A stretch of DNA of 64,000 nt from Pyrodictiaceae archaeon (GTDB taxonomy: Archaea > Thermoproteota > Thermoprotei_A > Sulfolobales > Pyrodictiaceae). The stretch is from the NCBI GenBank assembly GCA_027036135.1, contig JALVSY010000007.1:128880-192879 (forward strand). The letters are read 5' to 3'. Numbering within the stretch: position 1 is the first letter of the stretch; the number at the start of each line of letters is the position of its first letter. Below the pieces are notes generated by a model. The model saw only the letters and a list, made by a program, of their open reading frames with translations, made no database searches and had not been told where the DNA came from. Positions 1 to 7,589 of this stretch are shown here, piece by piece. Made by a program: the position numbers and the translations under genes.

Positions 1-407
1 AGCTAAGACCAGACGCCGCAATAGCACTAGACGTTACAACAGCGAACGACGTACCAGACGTGCCGCCACAGGACAAGGTAGTGGAGCTAGGCAAGGGCCC
101 CGCGATAAAAGTAGCCGATGGGAGAGGAGCAAGCGGGCTCATAGCACACCCCAAGATATTCCACCTCCTAGTAGAAACCGCCAAGGAGGAAGGCATACCC
201 TACCAACTAGAACTACTACCCGGAGGAACCACCGACGCAGCAGCGATAGCATTCACAGTAGAGGGAGTACCAGCAGGAGCCATCTCAATACCAACCAGGT
301 ACATCCACAGCCCAGTAGAGCTACTAGACCTAAGAGACGCCCTGAACAGTGCCAAGCTACTCGAAAAAGCAACACTAAGAATAACCAAACAATACCTAGA
401 ACAATAG
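1..407 (+). CDS. M42-family aminopeptidase, C-terminal part
   Basis: The window opens inside this gene, read in phase from base 3, and about 134 codons remain before TAG. It is the C-terminal part of an M42 metallopeptidase (glutamyl aminopeptidase/endoglucanase type), a cytosolic multisubunit enzyme that trims peptides. Visible family motifs are ALDVTTANDVP at the visible start, GKGPAIKVADGRG, LPGGTTDAAAI and, near the end, IPTRYIHSPVE, whose His is a metal ligand in the family. A GTG at base 60 is only an internal codon; the true start lies outside the window. Peptide trimming fits the peptide-fermentation enzymes IorAB at 16.8-19.3 kb. The family call is firm; the substrate cannot be read from the fragment. 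Confidence 0.9.
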   Translation, partial: LRPDAAIALDVTTANDVPDVPPQDKVVELGKGPAIKVADGRGASGLIAHPKIFHLLVETAKEEGIPYQLELLPGGTTDAAAIAFTVEGVPAGAISIPTRYIHSPVELLDLRDALNSAKLLEKATLRITKQYLEQ

Positions 408-532
408 TTTTTGTCTCCTTACCTATCCCTTAATAATTCCCTTAATAATCCATATGATGGGGCTGCGACGAGTAGGAACAGTGTCAAAGGACTAGTTAGT
501 GCTGAACTAGCAGACGGGAGGATGCAAAGAAT

Positions 533-760
533 ATGGCTCCAACTAATAACGACTTAGGTGAGCTATTTCGCCGAAAAGATCCATGGGGCTACTACGTTAT
601 CCCTGCAAAACGTGATGCTCTGAGCGAGCTTCCAAGCGATTTGCTAAAGGCGCTTAACATAGAGGATGCTGGTGATGTTATACTTTTAAGGACGCGCTCA
701 AGAGCCTTAGCGAGAAAAATAGCACTAATTCTTTTGAGAAAAAGTCTCCTAGCACAATGA
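533..760 (+). CDS. Small hypothetical protein (75 aa)
   Basis: I do not recognise this gene. An ATG follows a purine-rich GGGAGG eleven bases upstream, a credible ribosome site. The protein is mixed in charge: an acidic/aromatic N-terminal half with DPWGYYVIP, then a basic amphipathic C-terminus rich in Arg, Leu and Lys (residues 52-70). There is no membrane segment or Cys motif. It sits alone, 126 bases after the peptidase. Just before it, at 430-455, is a short tandem repeat, CCCTTAATAAT twice. The C-terminal helix resembles the end of small antitoxin-like or DNA-associated proteins only in the loosest sense, so I assign no function. Confidence 0.4.
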   Translation: MAPTNNDLGELFRRKDPWGYYVIPAKRDALSELPSDLLKALNIEDAGDVILLRTRSRALARKIALILLRKSLLAQ

Positions 761-971
761 AGCAGAATGTTGCCCAGGCTTTTCTTCCCCCATCGTAGAC
801 GCTGAGATTACTTACTAGTAATATTATAATGTTGCTTGGAATATTTTTGTCCTCCCCAGTTCCCCGGTCAGAGATAAGTTTAAACGAGGTAAGCACTATT
901 CAATAATACTTATACTATTCTACACGGAGGAAGCGAGAAACTAGGTAAAGGGACCACGGGGGTGAGGCCAT

Positions 972-1454
972 GTGACGAGGAGGGGTATTAACTGGGCGGC
1001 TGAAGTCCTCAAGAGGATTAAGGGCCTAGAGTTCCCGATAACCAAGGAGCAGCTAAAGGAGAGGCTCAAGGACTTCTACTACCACGGCATACCAGCAACT
1101 AGGATCGTTGACGAGGTTGACAAGGAGAGCTTTGCTAGCCCAGCAGAGCTACTAAAGGCTCTATCAGAGGCTATCAGAAAGCTAGAGGAGAGGGGCGAGC
1201 TACCAAGGGTAACTGGTAGGCGCGGCATCAACTGGGCCGCCGAGGTACTGAGGAGGATTAAGGGCCTAAGCTTCCCAGTGACTAAGGAGCAGCTAAAGGA
1301 GAGGCTAGCTGGGCTACAGTGGCAGGGCATTGAGATAACGAAGATACTTGACGAGATCGAGAAGGAGAGCTTCGCCTCCCCCGCCGAGCTGCTACACGAG
1401 CTAGCAGAGGCTATCAGAAAGCTAGAGGAGAGAGGAGAGGTACAGGCAAGCTGA
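972..1454 (+). CDS. Internally duplicated DUF2795-like small protein
   Basis: The 160-residue protein is two copies of one domain of about 75 residues, repeated head to tail. Both copies begin RRGINWAAEVL and RIKGL, continue with FP[IV]TKEQLKERL, then ESFASPAELL, and end EAIRKLEERGE. The pattern FP-x-TKEQL followed by a SPAEL motif resembles the small DUF2795 family; this is a tentative match by eye. An ATG at 970 is immediately followed by TGA, so the GTG at 972 in the next frame is the start, with GGGGGTGAGG just upstream. A TATA-like ACTTATAC lies about 60 bases before it. The duplication is also obvious at the DNA level. Function unknown; it may be a small helical nucleic-acid or protein-binding module. 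Confidence 0.75.
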   Translation: MTRRGINWAAEVLKRIKGLEFPITKEQLKERLKDFYYHGIPATRIVDEVDKESFASPAELLKALSEAIRKLEERGELPRVTGRRGINWAAEVLRRIKGLSFPVTKEQLKERLAGLQWQGIEITKILDEIEKESFASPAELLHELAEAIRKLEERGEVQAS

Positions 1455-1471
1455 GGAACGACTTAGTCCCT

Positions 1472-1666
1472 CTAGTCATCGTTTTTCTTAAGATTCTCGC
1501 ATAGCGCTATCTCACTTTGTAGTTTCTCTGATTCCTCCTCTATTTCTTCGAAGCTTGTCTCGCCGAACTTGGGATAATTAAGCGCTAGCTCAAAGGGATC
1601 TGGCACTAATTCCGTTGTTTCTGTTCTTTCACCGGTGCTATGTATTCTGATACCATGTCTTGTCAT
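1472..1666 (-). CDS. Small acidic hypothetical protein (64 aa)
   Basis: The gene is convergent with the duplicated protein, ending 18 bases from it. The product is acidic, with a Glu-rich helical C-terminal half (EEIEEESEKL) and no membrane segment. A good archaeal TATA box (about 1695-1706) sits about 30 bases before the ATG, which would give a transcript with almost no leader and supports a real gene. The size and acidic helix recall an antitoxin, but no PIN or HEPN gene lies next to it. I do not recognise the family. Confidence 0.45.
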   Translation of the reverse strand: MTRHGIRIHSTGERTETTELVPDPFELALNYPKFGETSFEEIEEESEKLQSEIALCENLKKNDD

Positions 1667-1693
1667 TACGTCTACCCTATGGTTCTCCTAGTC

Positions 1694-1707
1694 CCCTTTA
1701 TATGATA
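1694..1707 (-). promoter_or_regulatory. TATA box for the 64-aa gene
   Basis: On the minus strand the sequence TTTTTATCATATAAAGG contains an archaeal TATA element about 30 bases before the ATG at 1666. That is the spacing expected for a leaderless or short-leader mRNA. Confidence 0.45.
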
Positions 1708-1829
1708 AAAATGCTGCGAGAGGTTATTGTTAACACGCGAAACATAATTAGGGCGAAGCTGTTTCGGAATCATGTTCCGGGATGAGTCTCTAGCCGGGAT
1801 AATGGTGGAGCCCCGGGTGATTAATTGCT

Positions 1830-2039
1830 ATGATTCTAGAAGCGCTGCGCCGCGTCGTGAACAACTATGTCTTTGGCTTCGTAGTCGTGACGCTTGTTTT
1901 CGCGCTGATGCTGCGCGGGCTCATCGCGGCGGGGGAGAGCATGCATGTAGGCCGCGACGTTGTCTTGGCTAGTGTCGCGCTGGCCACGCTTCTCTACGGG
2001 CTAGCTGTCGCAGCGACCCTCTATATTCGCAGGAAGTAG
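1830..2039 (+). CDS. Small two-helix membrane protein
   Basis: The 69-residue product has two predicted membrane helices, about residues 13-33 (VFGFVVVTLVFALML) and 44-65 (VVLASVALATLLYGLAVAA), joined by a short polar loop and closed by a basic RRK tail. That suggests a hairpin in the membrane with the C-terminus inside. The start is ATG with no clear ribosome site. The gene is alone between small unknown ORFs. I recognise no family. The hydrophobic pattern and GC-rich wobble positions make it more likely coding than not. Confidence 0.4.
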   Translation: MILEALRRVVNNYVFGFVVVTLVFALMLRGLIAAGESMHVGRDVVLASVALATLLYGLAVAATLYIRRK

Positions 2040-2287
2040 TGCAGCAGCACCCACTGTGGCCGAGCAGCGCTCCTTATACAATGGCGCCTCCCCGACTTGT
2101 TTTCGCGACTATTCTTCGCCGAGAATCCTCCTTGTTGCTCTATTGTTGGTTGATTTCTCCGAGGCCTTAACTAGGGCTTTTATTGCCGCTATTATTACTT
2201 CTAGGCCGCTGGGAGCGGTATTTTGGTTTGTTCTTTCCGGGCTACGTAGGTCTTAGCTAGTGAGGCTGCCAAGGGTAGGGGGTCTAC

Positions 2288-3028
2288 TTGGCTGGTCGCA
2301 GCGGTGTGTCGGGGAGTATTGTCTTTGGAGAGGAGGTATCCTCAGGTCCTTGGAGGCTTAGGCGTAATGGTGTTGCCCGCATAGAGTTCCGTGACAACGT
2401 TATGAGGCTCTGTATGGGGCCTACTGAGGCGCTCTATTATTCCAACGCCGAGGTTAGTGATGGTGGGTTCGACTACTTGCCTCATAGTAGTGGTGTCTTG
2501 GAGGTTAATGCTAGGCTTACCCGGATGCACTTTGGTAGCGCGGGGTGGGGTTTCTGGAACTATAGTATGAGGATTGATGAGAGCTACCCTGTCTGGTTCA
2601 TCTACCTCTACACCCCCGGGCCCTACTTGCTCAAGGGCTTCTTCGCCCAGACTGGGGGCTTGTTCACCCCGGTAACGCTCTATCACCGCGGGGGCCGCGA
2701 GAAGCTCTACTACAGACTAATAGCGATTCTTTCTAGGATTGGGCTGGGGTTCGTACCTATACGTATTAGCCCTGGCCGCCCTGTTCTACCAGGCTTTGAT
2801 GTGACAAGGCCGCATAATTACCGTATTGAGTGGAGGCAGGGAGTTGCCCGCTACTATATCGATGGGAGGCTAGTCGCCGAGCATAGTGCTAGGCAGCTAC
2901 AGGCCCGCGTCGATATATGGATTGACAACGCTGTCTATACTCCCAGGCGCGGTGACCCCGCGAGGGTTTATCGCCACGTAACTATGGAGAACCGGGCCGA
3001 GGCCTGCCTAGAGATTATTGGGCTCTAG
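2288..3028 (+). CDS. Concanavalin-A-like lectin/glucanase-fold protein
   Basis: The 246-residue protein looks like a single jelly-roll domain of the concanavalin A-like/GH16-like kind. It has alternating beta-strand segments, a GGFDYLPHSSGVLEVNARL segment, aromatic-rich strands (WGFWNYSMRI, YPVWFIYLY) and the late HNYRIEWRQGVARYYIDG motif, common in LamG/GH16-like folds where a ligand strand ends in xYxDG. I do not see the paired-Glu catalytic motif of true GH16 enzymes, so binding is more likely than hydrolysis. There is no signal peptide, and the start is TTG. Its stop codon overlaps the kinase stop on the other strand by a few bases. Function is inferred from fold pattern only. Confidence 0.55.
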   Translation: MAGRSGVSGSIVFGEEVSSGPWRLRRNGVARIEFRDNVMRLCMGPTEALYYSNAEVSDGGFDYLPHSSGVLEVNARLTRMHFGSAGWGFWNYSMRIDESYPVWFIYLYTPGPYLLKGFFAQTGGLFTPVTLYHRGGREKLYYRLIAILSRIGLGFVPIRISPGRPVLPGFDVTRPHNYRIEWRQGVARYYIDGRLVAEHSARQLQARVDIWIDNAVYTPRRGDPARVYRHVTMENRAEACLEIIGL

Positions 3029-4947
3029 TGGGAAGGGCATAGCTTGTTGCAGATGCTCCACTCGCTTGGCCCGCGGCTAGCTATGCACGCTAGGCATGCC
3101 GCTACCTGGCTTGCTGCTGGCCTCTCCCCGGGGTTTGTCGAGAGCATTTTCTCTAGCAGGGGTGCTAGTTTCTCGGCGCTACTCCTCCTAAGGAGCTTCG
3201 TTGCTTGTTCTGTGCTGCATGCCAGGCCTTTCTCGTAGTCTATTCTGCATAGCCTTGTGTGCTTGAAGCTTATGACTTGTTTCTGCTTCATACCGGTTAG
3301 TAGCTGAAGGAGTATCATCCCTAGGCTATACGTGTCCTGGCTAGGCTCTGCCACGGGTATTCTTGTACAAATAGGGGCTGTTTTCTTTCCCAGCTCGTTG
3401 CAGACCAGGTCGTAGCCCTCTAGCTCTGGTGCAGCGTAGCCAGGGGTGAGCTGCACCACTGGGCTACCTATCTTCACCGCTGCCCCTAGGTCGGATAGCT
3501 TGGGGACAATGCTTGCCCTCTCTGGTTCTAGTAGGGCTCTCTGTAGCTCGGGTAGCAGCCTTGTTGGCTCCACGGGGGGCTTCGAGGTGAACAAGATATT
3601 CTCGGGCTTCATGTCGCCGTGAACGTAGCCGCTTCCATGGACGTGGGCGAGGGCCTTAGCCACTACCGCGCCTATGGCGGCCACGACCCTGACCCACGAG
3701 GGGTTATTGGGGCTCGCTACTCGCCTCCTCCTAGCCTCCTCTAGGAACCCTACCAGGCTGCCACCGCCGAGGTACTCCATTATTATCGCTGGCGGCGATA
3801 CCATGTATATCTCTAGGCTGTCTTCCCTCACAGCCCTCGCGAGCCTCTCGGAGTCAATGTGTATCGCGCGCAGCCTCGCGACGTAGGGGCTCTTCTCGCT
3901 AAGCTCCCTGAGACTCATAGCCTCGCGCTCCAAGTCCCTCGCTACCACGAGGACGTCGCGTACAAGCCTGCTAGTAGTCTCCCCTGGGACCGGTGGCGGG
4001 AGAGGAACCAGGAGCTTGATCGCGGCCTTGTCCCCGGGGTCTTCGCGGGCATGTGCGCGCAGCACTACCCCGAATCCACCACTACCAATAAACTCCTCGA
4101 CAACGTAGCCATGAATCTCTCTCCCCACGAGGCACTTCTCCACGACCTCTCTACGGTTACGCGCTAGCTCCGAGAGCCTCACACCCCTGCAACTATCGCT
4201 CTGGGAAGGAGCACTGTTCACAGATTCCCCGCGGGGAGCCTGTACTTGCCTGGGCACGGCTACTCGCTGCGCCGTCTTAGGCCTCGCCACAACTACTCTG
4301 GGCTTCTCCATTGCCTGTTTCTTGGCCGCGCGCCGCGCAAGCGCTAGCTCGTAGCCCATGTAGATGAGCGCAGCCGAGGCTGTATAGTAGAGGACTGCCT
4401 CGTAGAGCGTGACACTTAGGCCTAGGAGGGGGCGACTGGTTAGCGGCGTGCTTGGCTTTGGTAGGCCTAGGTAGCTCCAAGAAGCGTCGTAGAACGAGTA
4501 GAGGAGAGCAACTATGCCCACTACGCTGCTAGTGGTCGCGGCGAGCCCGAGGCCTAGGAAGAAGAGAGGCGAGGACAAGTAAGCAGAGTAGATCATATCC
4601 TTTACCGGGGCCTGCCGGAGCAGTGCTGGTAACTGTAGGTGAGTAACTGATAACAGGTAGCTAGTTAGGGGCGGGACTAGGGGCGCGAGGAGACCATAGT
4701 ACCCGGATAGAACTCCTAGCCTACTCCACCCTAGACTCATTATGACCAAGCCGCTGAAGACAGCGAAGTAGGCTATAGCTGAGAACAACGTGTAGTTGCC
4801 TAGCTGGCCCCCCGTGCCCAGGCCGTAGAGCCACCACTTAAACGGGTCGAATACGAGGCCCTGGCTACGAGCCATTAGCTCTAGGAGAGCAGCCGAGTAT
4901 AGCCCGATTACTAGTAGCGCGTAGCCAGCTATGCGCGAGCGCTCCAT
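3025..4947 (-). CDS. Membrane-anchored eukaryotic-type Ser/Thr protein kinase
   Basis: The 640-residue protein is predicted to phosphorylate Ser/Thr residues on partner proteins. Residues 1-205 hold about five or six membrane helices. A basic/Pro-rich linker to about 250 leads to a cytosolic kinase domain at roughly 278-625. Kinase motifs are the glycine loop GSGGFG (288-293), Lys311 in AAIKLL, the alpha-C Glu in LEREAMSL, the catalytic loop HGDMKPEN (Asp445), DLG in place of DFG (Asp486) and AAPE (505-508). HGD instead of HRD means activation-loop phosphorylation is probably not required. Cysteines cluster near the C-terminus. The PPP phosphatase gene lies nine bases upstream on the same strand, so kinase and opposing phosphatase are very likely one operon. 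Closeness to ArnA/ArnB-like genes suggests these as substrates. Confidence 0.9.
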   Translation of the reverse strand: MERSRIAGYALLVIGLYSAALLELMARSQGLVFDPFKWWLYGLGTGGQLGNYTLFSAIAYFAVFSGLVIMSLGWSRLGVLSGYYGLLAPLVPPLTSYLLSVTHLQLPALLRQAPVKDMIYSAYLSSPLFFLGLGLAATTSSVVGIVALLYSFYDASWSYLGLPKPSTPLTSRPLLGLSVTLYEAVLYYTASAALIYMGYELALARRAAKKQAMEKPRVVVARPKTAQRVAVPRQVQAPRGESVNSAPSQSDSCRGVRLSELARNRREVVEKCLVGREIHGYVVEEFIGSGGFGVVLRAHAREDPGDKAAIKLLVPLPPPVPGETTSRLVRDVLVVARDLEREAMSLRELSEKSPYVARLRAIHIDSERLARAVREDSLEIYMVSPPAIIMEYLGGGSLVGFLEEARRRRVASPNNPSWVRVVAAIGAVVAKALAHVHGSGYVHGDMKPENILFTSKPPVEPTRLLPELQRALLEPERASIVPKLSDLGAAVKIGSPVVQLTPGYAAPELEGYDLVCNELGKKTAPICTRIPVAEPSQDTYSLGMILLQLLTGMKQKQVISFKHTRLCRIDYEKGLACSTEQATKLLRRSSAEKLAPLLEKMLSTNPGERPAASQVAACLACIASRGPSEWSICNKLCPSH

Positions 4948-4956
4948 GAATCATCC

Positions 4957-5940
4957 CTATGTGTTGCCGAGAACGCTCTCGTCCCGGGCACCCTCCTCGC
5001 CGCTACCAGGGCCCTCCTCCGAGCCATGGGTGTCGCCGGGGTAGTATATGGGCTTTAGCTTCTCCTCACCAAGATCCAGTAGGAGCACTGCCGCCCGCCT
5101 CCCGTGATAGAGGCTAGAGAACACAGTCACGACCCCATACTCTAGCTCACCGAGACCAACCTCTCCCTCAAGGACCCGTTGCCCGCCATTGCCGAGCCAG
5201 GCATGGGTGCCATCAACTACCTCGTGGCCCCGGATTATCAGGGATAAGCCGTTTTCTCGGAGAAACTCCCTCCACGCAGCCCTCCCGTAGAGATAGGTGC
5301 CAGGCCCCCGTGGCCCAGGGAGGAACCACTCAATAGTCCCGCGGGGATCGTTCCACAGGAGCTGGCCGATAACGGGATCCGCCTCCAAGGGGTAGAAGGC
5401 CTTGTCACTACTCCTCATCTTCTCGGCGCGCTCAGCTATCTCCTCGAGCGAGACTGGCGGCTCGGGGCTCATAGAGCACTTCTTACAGGGAACACCAGCG
5501 TGGACGAGGAGCACGGGGCCAGCGATAGCGGCCACGGGCATAGCTATGTAGACTATGCTTGCTGCACCGAAGTAGTTCTCACCCCTCTTCTCATAGGCCT
5601 CCTCGGCGAACCCGTAGCTAAGATTCATCCCCGGGTCCTCATGGTTACCCCGCAACAAGTAGACATTATCGTTCTCGAGGAAGACTCTCAGAACAAGCTC
5701 AAGATTCTCGACGCCACGCGGGCCACGGTCAACATAGTCCCCGAGGAAAACAACAGCGTCAACACCCTCCTCTCTCGCTACCCTGAGAGCCCACTCAGAG
5801 ACCTCGGGATAGCCATGAGTATCTCCGACAACGAGGAAGCGCTCACCACTCAGCCGGAGCACCGCTGGCTGCTCAGCAAGCCTCCCCGCAGCCTCCTCCA
5901 AGAGACTAAAAGACTCGTCAAACCCGGTACCAGAACCCAA
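4957..5940 (-). CDS. PPP-family Ser/Thr protein phosphatase
   Basis: This 327-residue metallophosphoesterase carries the full PPP signature: GDTHG (39-43), GDYVDRG (about 67-73) and RGNHE (about 97-101), followed by the later His ligands in LVHAGV and IRGHE. It should remove phosphate from Ser/Thr using a two-metal centre, as in archaeal PP1/PP2A-like enzymes. The C-terminal 30 residues are acidic and Gly-rich, probably disordered. It is the first gene of a two-gene unit with the membrane kinase, nine bases apart, so writer and eraser are produced together. Two Cys in PCKKCS sit between the catalytic motifs and could be redox or metal sensitive (inference). The family call is firm. Confidence 0.93.
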   Translation of the reverse strand: MGSGTGFDESFSLLEEAAGRLAEQPAVLRLSGERFLVVGDTHGYPEVSEWALRVAREEGVDAVVFLGDYVDRGPRGVENLELVLRVFLENDNVYLLRGNHEDPGMNLSYGFAEEAYEKRGENYFGAASIVYIAMPVAAIAGPVLLVHAGVPCKKCSMSPEPPVSLEEIAERAEKMRSSDKAFYPLEADPVIGQLLWNDPRGTIEWFLPGPRGPGTYLYGRAAWREFLRENGLSLIIRGHEVVDGTHAWLGNGGQRVLEGEVGLGELEYGVVTVFSSLYHGRRAAVLLLDLGEEKLKPIYYPGDTHGSEEGPGSGEEGARDESVLGNT

Positions 5941-6036
5941 GCCAAATCACCCAGCAACGACGAAGAAGGCACACTCTAGCTACGGCTAGGAGCTTCAACC
6001 AGGCCCCCTTTATAGGGACTAGGGGCCGGGAAGAGC

Positions 6037-6390
6037 CTAGACTAGCAGCGCCCTTATTGGGCGAAGAACGCGCTTGAAGGGGTCAAGCACTAGGCCAAAT
6101 ACCTCGAGAGTCACTACCCCGAGAAGATTCTCGTCATCCTTCTCCCCGAGCACAACGGGTGTATGCCTCTCACCATACCCAGGTAGCTCGAGAAGAACCT
6201 CTGAGACCTTACGCTTAACAACACTGCCATCGGCTAGGACAAACTCCATCTCACCCAGAGGCTCTAGGGCAAGCCAGCGCCACACATCCTCGCGCAAAAC
6301 AGTGTACGTCGCACCACTATCCACGAGAAAGCGCACTCTCTTCTCCCTACCACGATGCTTCACAACACCATCAACGTATACAATACCCAT
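6037..6390 (-). CDS. Retropepsin-like (clan AA) aspartic protease domain protein
   Basis: This small protein is a single retropepsin-like half-protease. The active-site motif FLVDSGATYTVL is followed about 60 residues later by LLGVVTLEVFGLVLDP, the usual second signature of clan AA single-domain proteases. Such proteins work as homodimers, each giving one catalytic Asp. The ORF is open to 6417, but I chose the ATG at 6390 because AGGTGGTGAG lies a few bases before it on the minus strand. It lies next to the kinase/phosphatase operon with a 97-base gap. Substrate unknown. Many archaeal members are uncharacterised, so proteolytic activity is an inference from the DSGAT motif. Confidence 0.75.
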   Translation of the reverse strand: MGIVYVDGVVKHRGREKRVRFLVDSGATYTVLREDVWRWLALEPLGEMEFVLADGSVVKRKVSEVLLELPGYGERHTPVVLGEKDDENLLGVVTLEVFGLVLDPFKRVLRPIRALLV

Positions 6391-6551
6391 TAACAGCTCA
6401 CCACCTGCTATGTACACATGTTTTAAGGTTTAGAAACTAACAGCTTATTTGAACACTTGTCTCACCGTTACCATTACTAATTAGTGCTTTACGTTATTAG
6501 GGGCTTGCCGAAGAGGCGGCTCAGAGCCTATTAGTTAGTACCTGGGTAACT

Positions 6552-6837
6552 ATGTTTCTTAGGGTGACTGTGCCTGGCCAAGTTACGGGCAAAAGTTAGG
6601 GTTGGTAAGCGAGGCGTTATAGTTATTCCGAAGAATATTCGTGAAGAACTAGGAATAGCGGAAGGCATGGTGCTTGAGCTAAGCGTTGAGGATGACCGTA
6701 TAGTCCTTCGTAAGGATAAGGATCTATGGAGTGAACTGAGAGAACGTGGCAAGAGGCTCAAGGCGGACATTGATAAGGCTGAATCGGAGCTAGATGAGGC
6801 GGAGGAGCTTTGGGAGAAGAGACTAGAAGAGTACTAG
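6552..6837 (+). pseudogene. AbrB/SpoVT-type VapB antitoxin, frameshifted near the 5' end
   Basis: From 6592 the frame ending at 6837 encodes a typical AbrB-fold antitoxin: VRVGKRGVIVIPKNIREELG, then a strand pair and an acidic coiled C-terminus (AESELDEAEELWEK) that would mask the toxin. This frame has no ATG, GTG or TTG after the upstream stop. In the neighbouring frame an ATG at 6552 starts MFLRVTVPGQVTGK and runs into TAG just after an AAAA run (6591-6594). Removing one A joins the two pieces into a complete AbrB protein, so a single-base insertion is the simplest reading. The stop overlaps the toxin gene. If the break is real, toxin is made without normal antitoxin, unless slippage or a non-standard start restores it. 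Confidence 0.65.
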
Positions 6838-7265
6838 TTGACACTTATGCTATTATCGCTGACTTAACGGGCCAAGTCACGCCAAAGGCTCGCCAGCTCT
6901 TAGAAGAGATAAGGCTAGGAGTTGCTGAAGGCGTTTTGCACTATCTCATAATTTATGAACTCTTTTATCATTGGAGAAGAGGCAGACTGCCCTTTAGGGA
7001 TGAAGAGGAATTACTGGATTTTGTTAACTCGTACTTCATTGTCAAGGCGCTGGATACAACGATTGCGATAAAGGCCTCGGAGGTAAAGCTTCTTGGAGAC
7101 AGATTGCTAGTAGCAGCTAGTAATCCCAGGCTTCGTAGAAGAAGACTATCAGTGGCTGATGCAACGACTATAGCTATAGCCAAGGTAGAGAATATGCCTA
7201 TAGTTACGGGAGATATTGACTTATCCTATGTCGCTAAAAATCTCGGAGTCAGTATTATATGGTAA
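6810..7265 (+). CDS. vapC: VapC-type PIN-domain toxin ribonuclease
   Basis: The 151-residue PIN-domain protein should act as a Mg-dependent RNase toxin. Acidic residues are in place: VDTYAII (first Asp), IYELFYHW (Glu), LSVADATTIAIA (Asp) and VTGDIDLSYVAK (last acidic cluster). The start is TTG with GGAGGAG directly upstream, inside the antitoxin 3' end, so translation is probably coupled. This toxin is intact although the antitoxin frame before it is broken. It resembles the decayed toxin at 20583-21046 (VDTYALLA, VTGD/ITGDRGLGYVA), so the two loci are likely paralogues. Confidence 0.85.
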   Translation: MGEETRRVLVDTYAIIADLTGQVTPKARQLLEEIRLGVAEGVLHYLIIYELFYHWRRGRLPFRDEEELLDFVNSYFIVKALDTTIAIKASEVKLLGDRLLVAASNPRLRRRRLSVADATTIAIAKVENMPIVTGDIDLSYVAKNLGVSIIW

Positions 7266-7311
7266 TTATTATTGTGTCATATTATAATTAACTGGCGCAA
7301 CTTGTAAATTG

Positions 7312-7333
7312 TTATAAATTTATAAATAAATAG
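7312..7333 (+). promoter_or_regulatory. AT-rich TATA element
   Basis: The stretch TTATAAATTTATAAATAAAT is the strongest TATA-like element in the window. Its centre lies about 25 bases before the ATG at 7349, the spacing expected if transcription starts at the start codon. Confidence 0.5.
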
Positions 7334-7348
7334 GATATAGGGTACCAG

Positions 7349-7489
7349 ATGGGGAAAATCTTGCCCAGATTCGTTAAGACCCTTGATAAGGATACCTTGG
7401 ACTTAATCAAGATGCTCAAAGAGACGAGAGCCTACGGCGACTATGTTGATTATTTCAAAGAATACGATTATGAGGATATAGGTGGCTAA
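7349..7489 (+). CDS. Very small acidic hypothetical protein (46 aa)
   Basis: This short ORF runs from ATG to TAA. The product begins MGKILPRFVKTL, has a mixed-charge helix, and ends in an acidic, Tyr-rich tail (DYFKEYDYEDIGG). It follows a strong TATA element at the spacing of a leaderless transcript, the main reason to list it. It has no recognised family. It lies between the VapC toxin and the VWA gene on opposite strands. The tail could mimic nucleic acid or mask a basic partner, as in small antitoxins, but nothing proves this. Confidence 0.35.
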   Translation: MGKILPRFVKTLDKDTLDLIKMLKETRAYGDYVDYFKEYDYEDIGG

Positions 7490-7589
7490 ATTGTCCTTCA
7501 TTATCCAGGGGGACTTTATGCTTGGCGCTCTACATAGCGCTCTCTTCGTCCTAGTAATAGAATGTCCTGGGTGTGGGTGTAAGGGATTG

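Noticed and set aside
2056-2256. Plus-strand ORF with a hydrophobic middle (66 aa)
   Set aside because: No ribosome site or promoter, composition unlike neighbours; not enough support to call a gene.
5500-5979. Plus-strand ORF of 159 aa
   Set aside because: It runs antisense to the clear PPP phosphatase with GDTHG, GDYVDRG and RGNHE motifs.
6531-6770. Minus-strand Ser/Leu-rich ORF (79 aa)
   Set aside because: It is the antisense shadow of the AbrB antitoxin on the plus strand, with low-complexity Ser/Arg composition.
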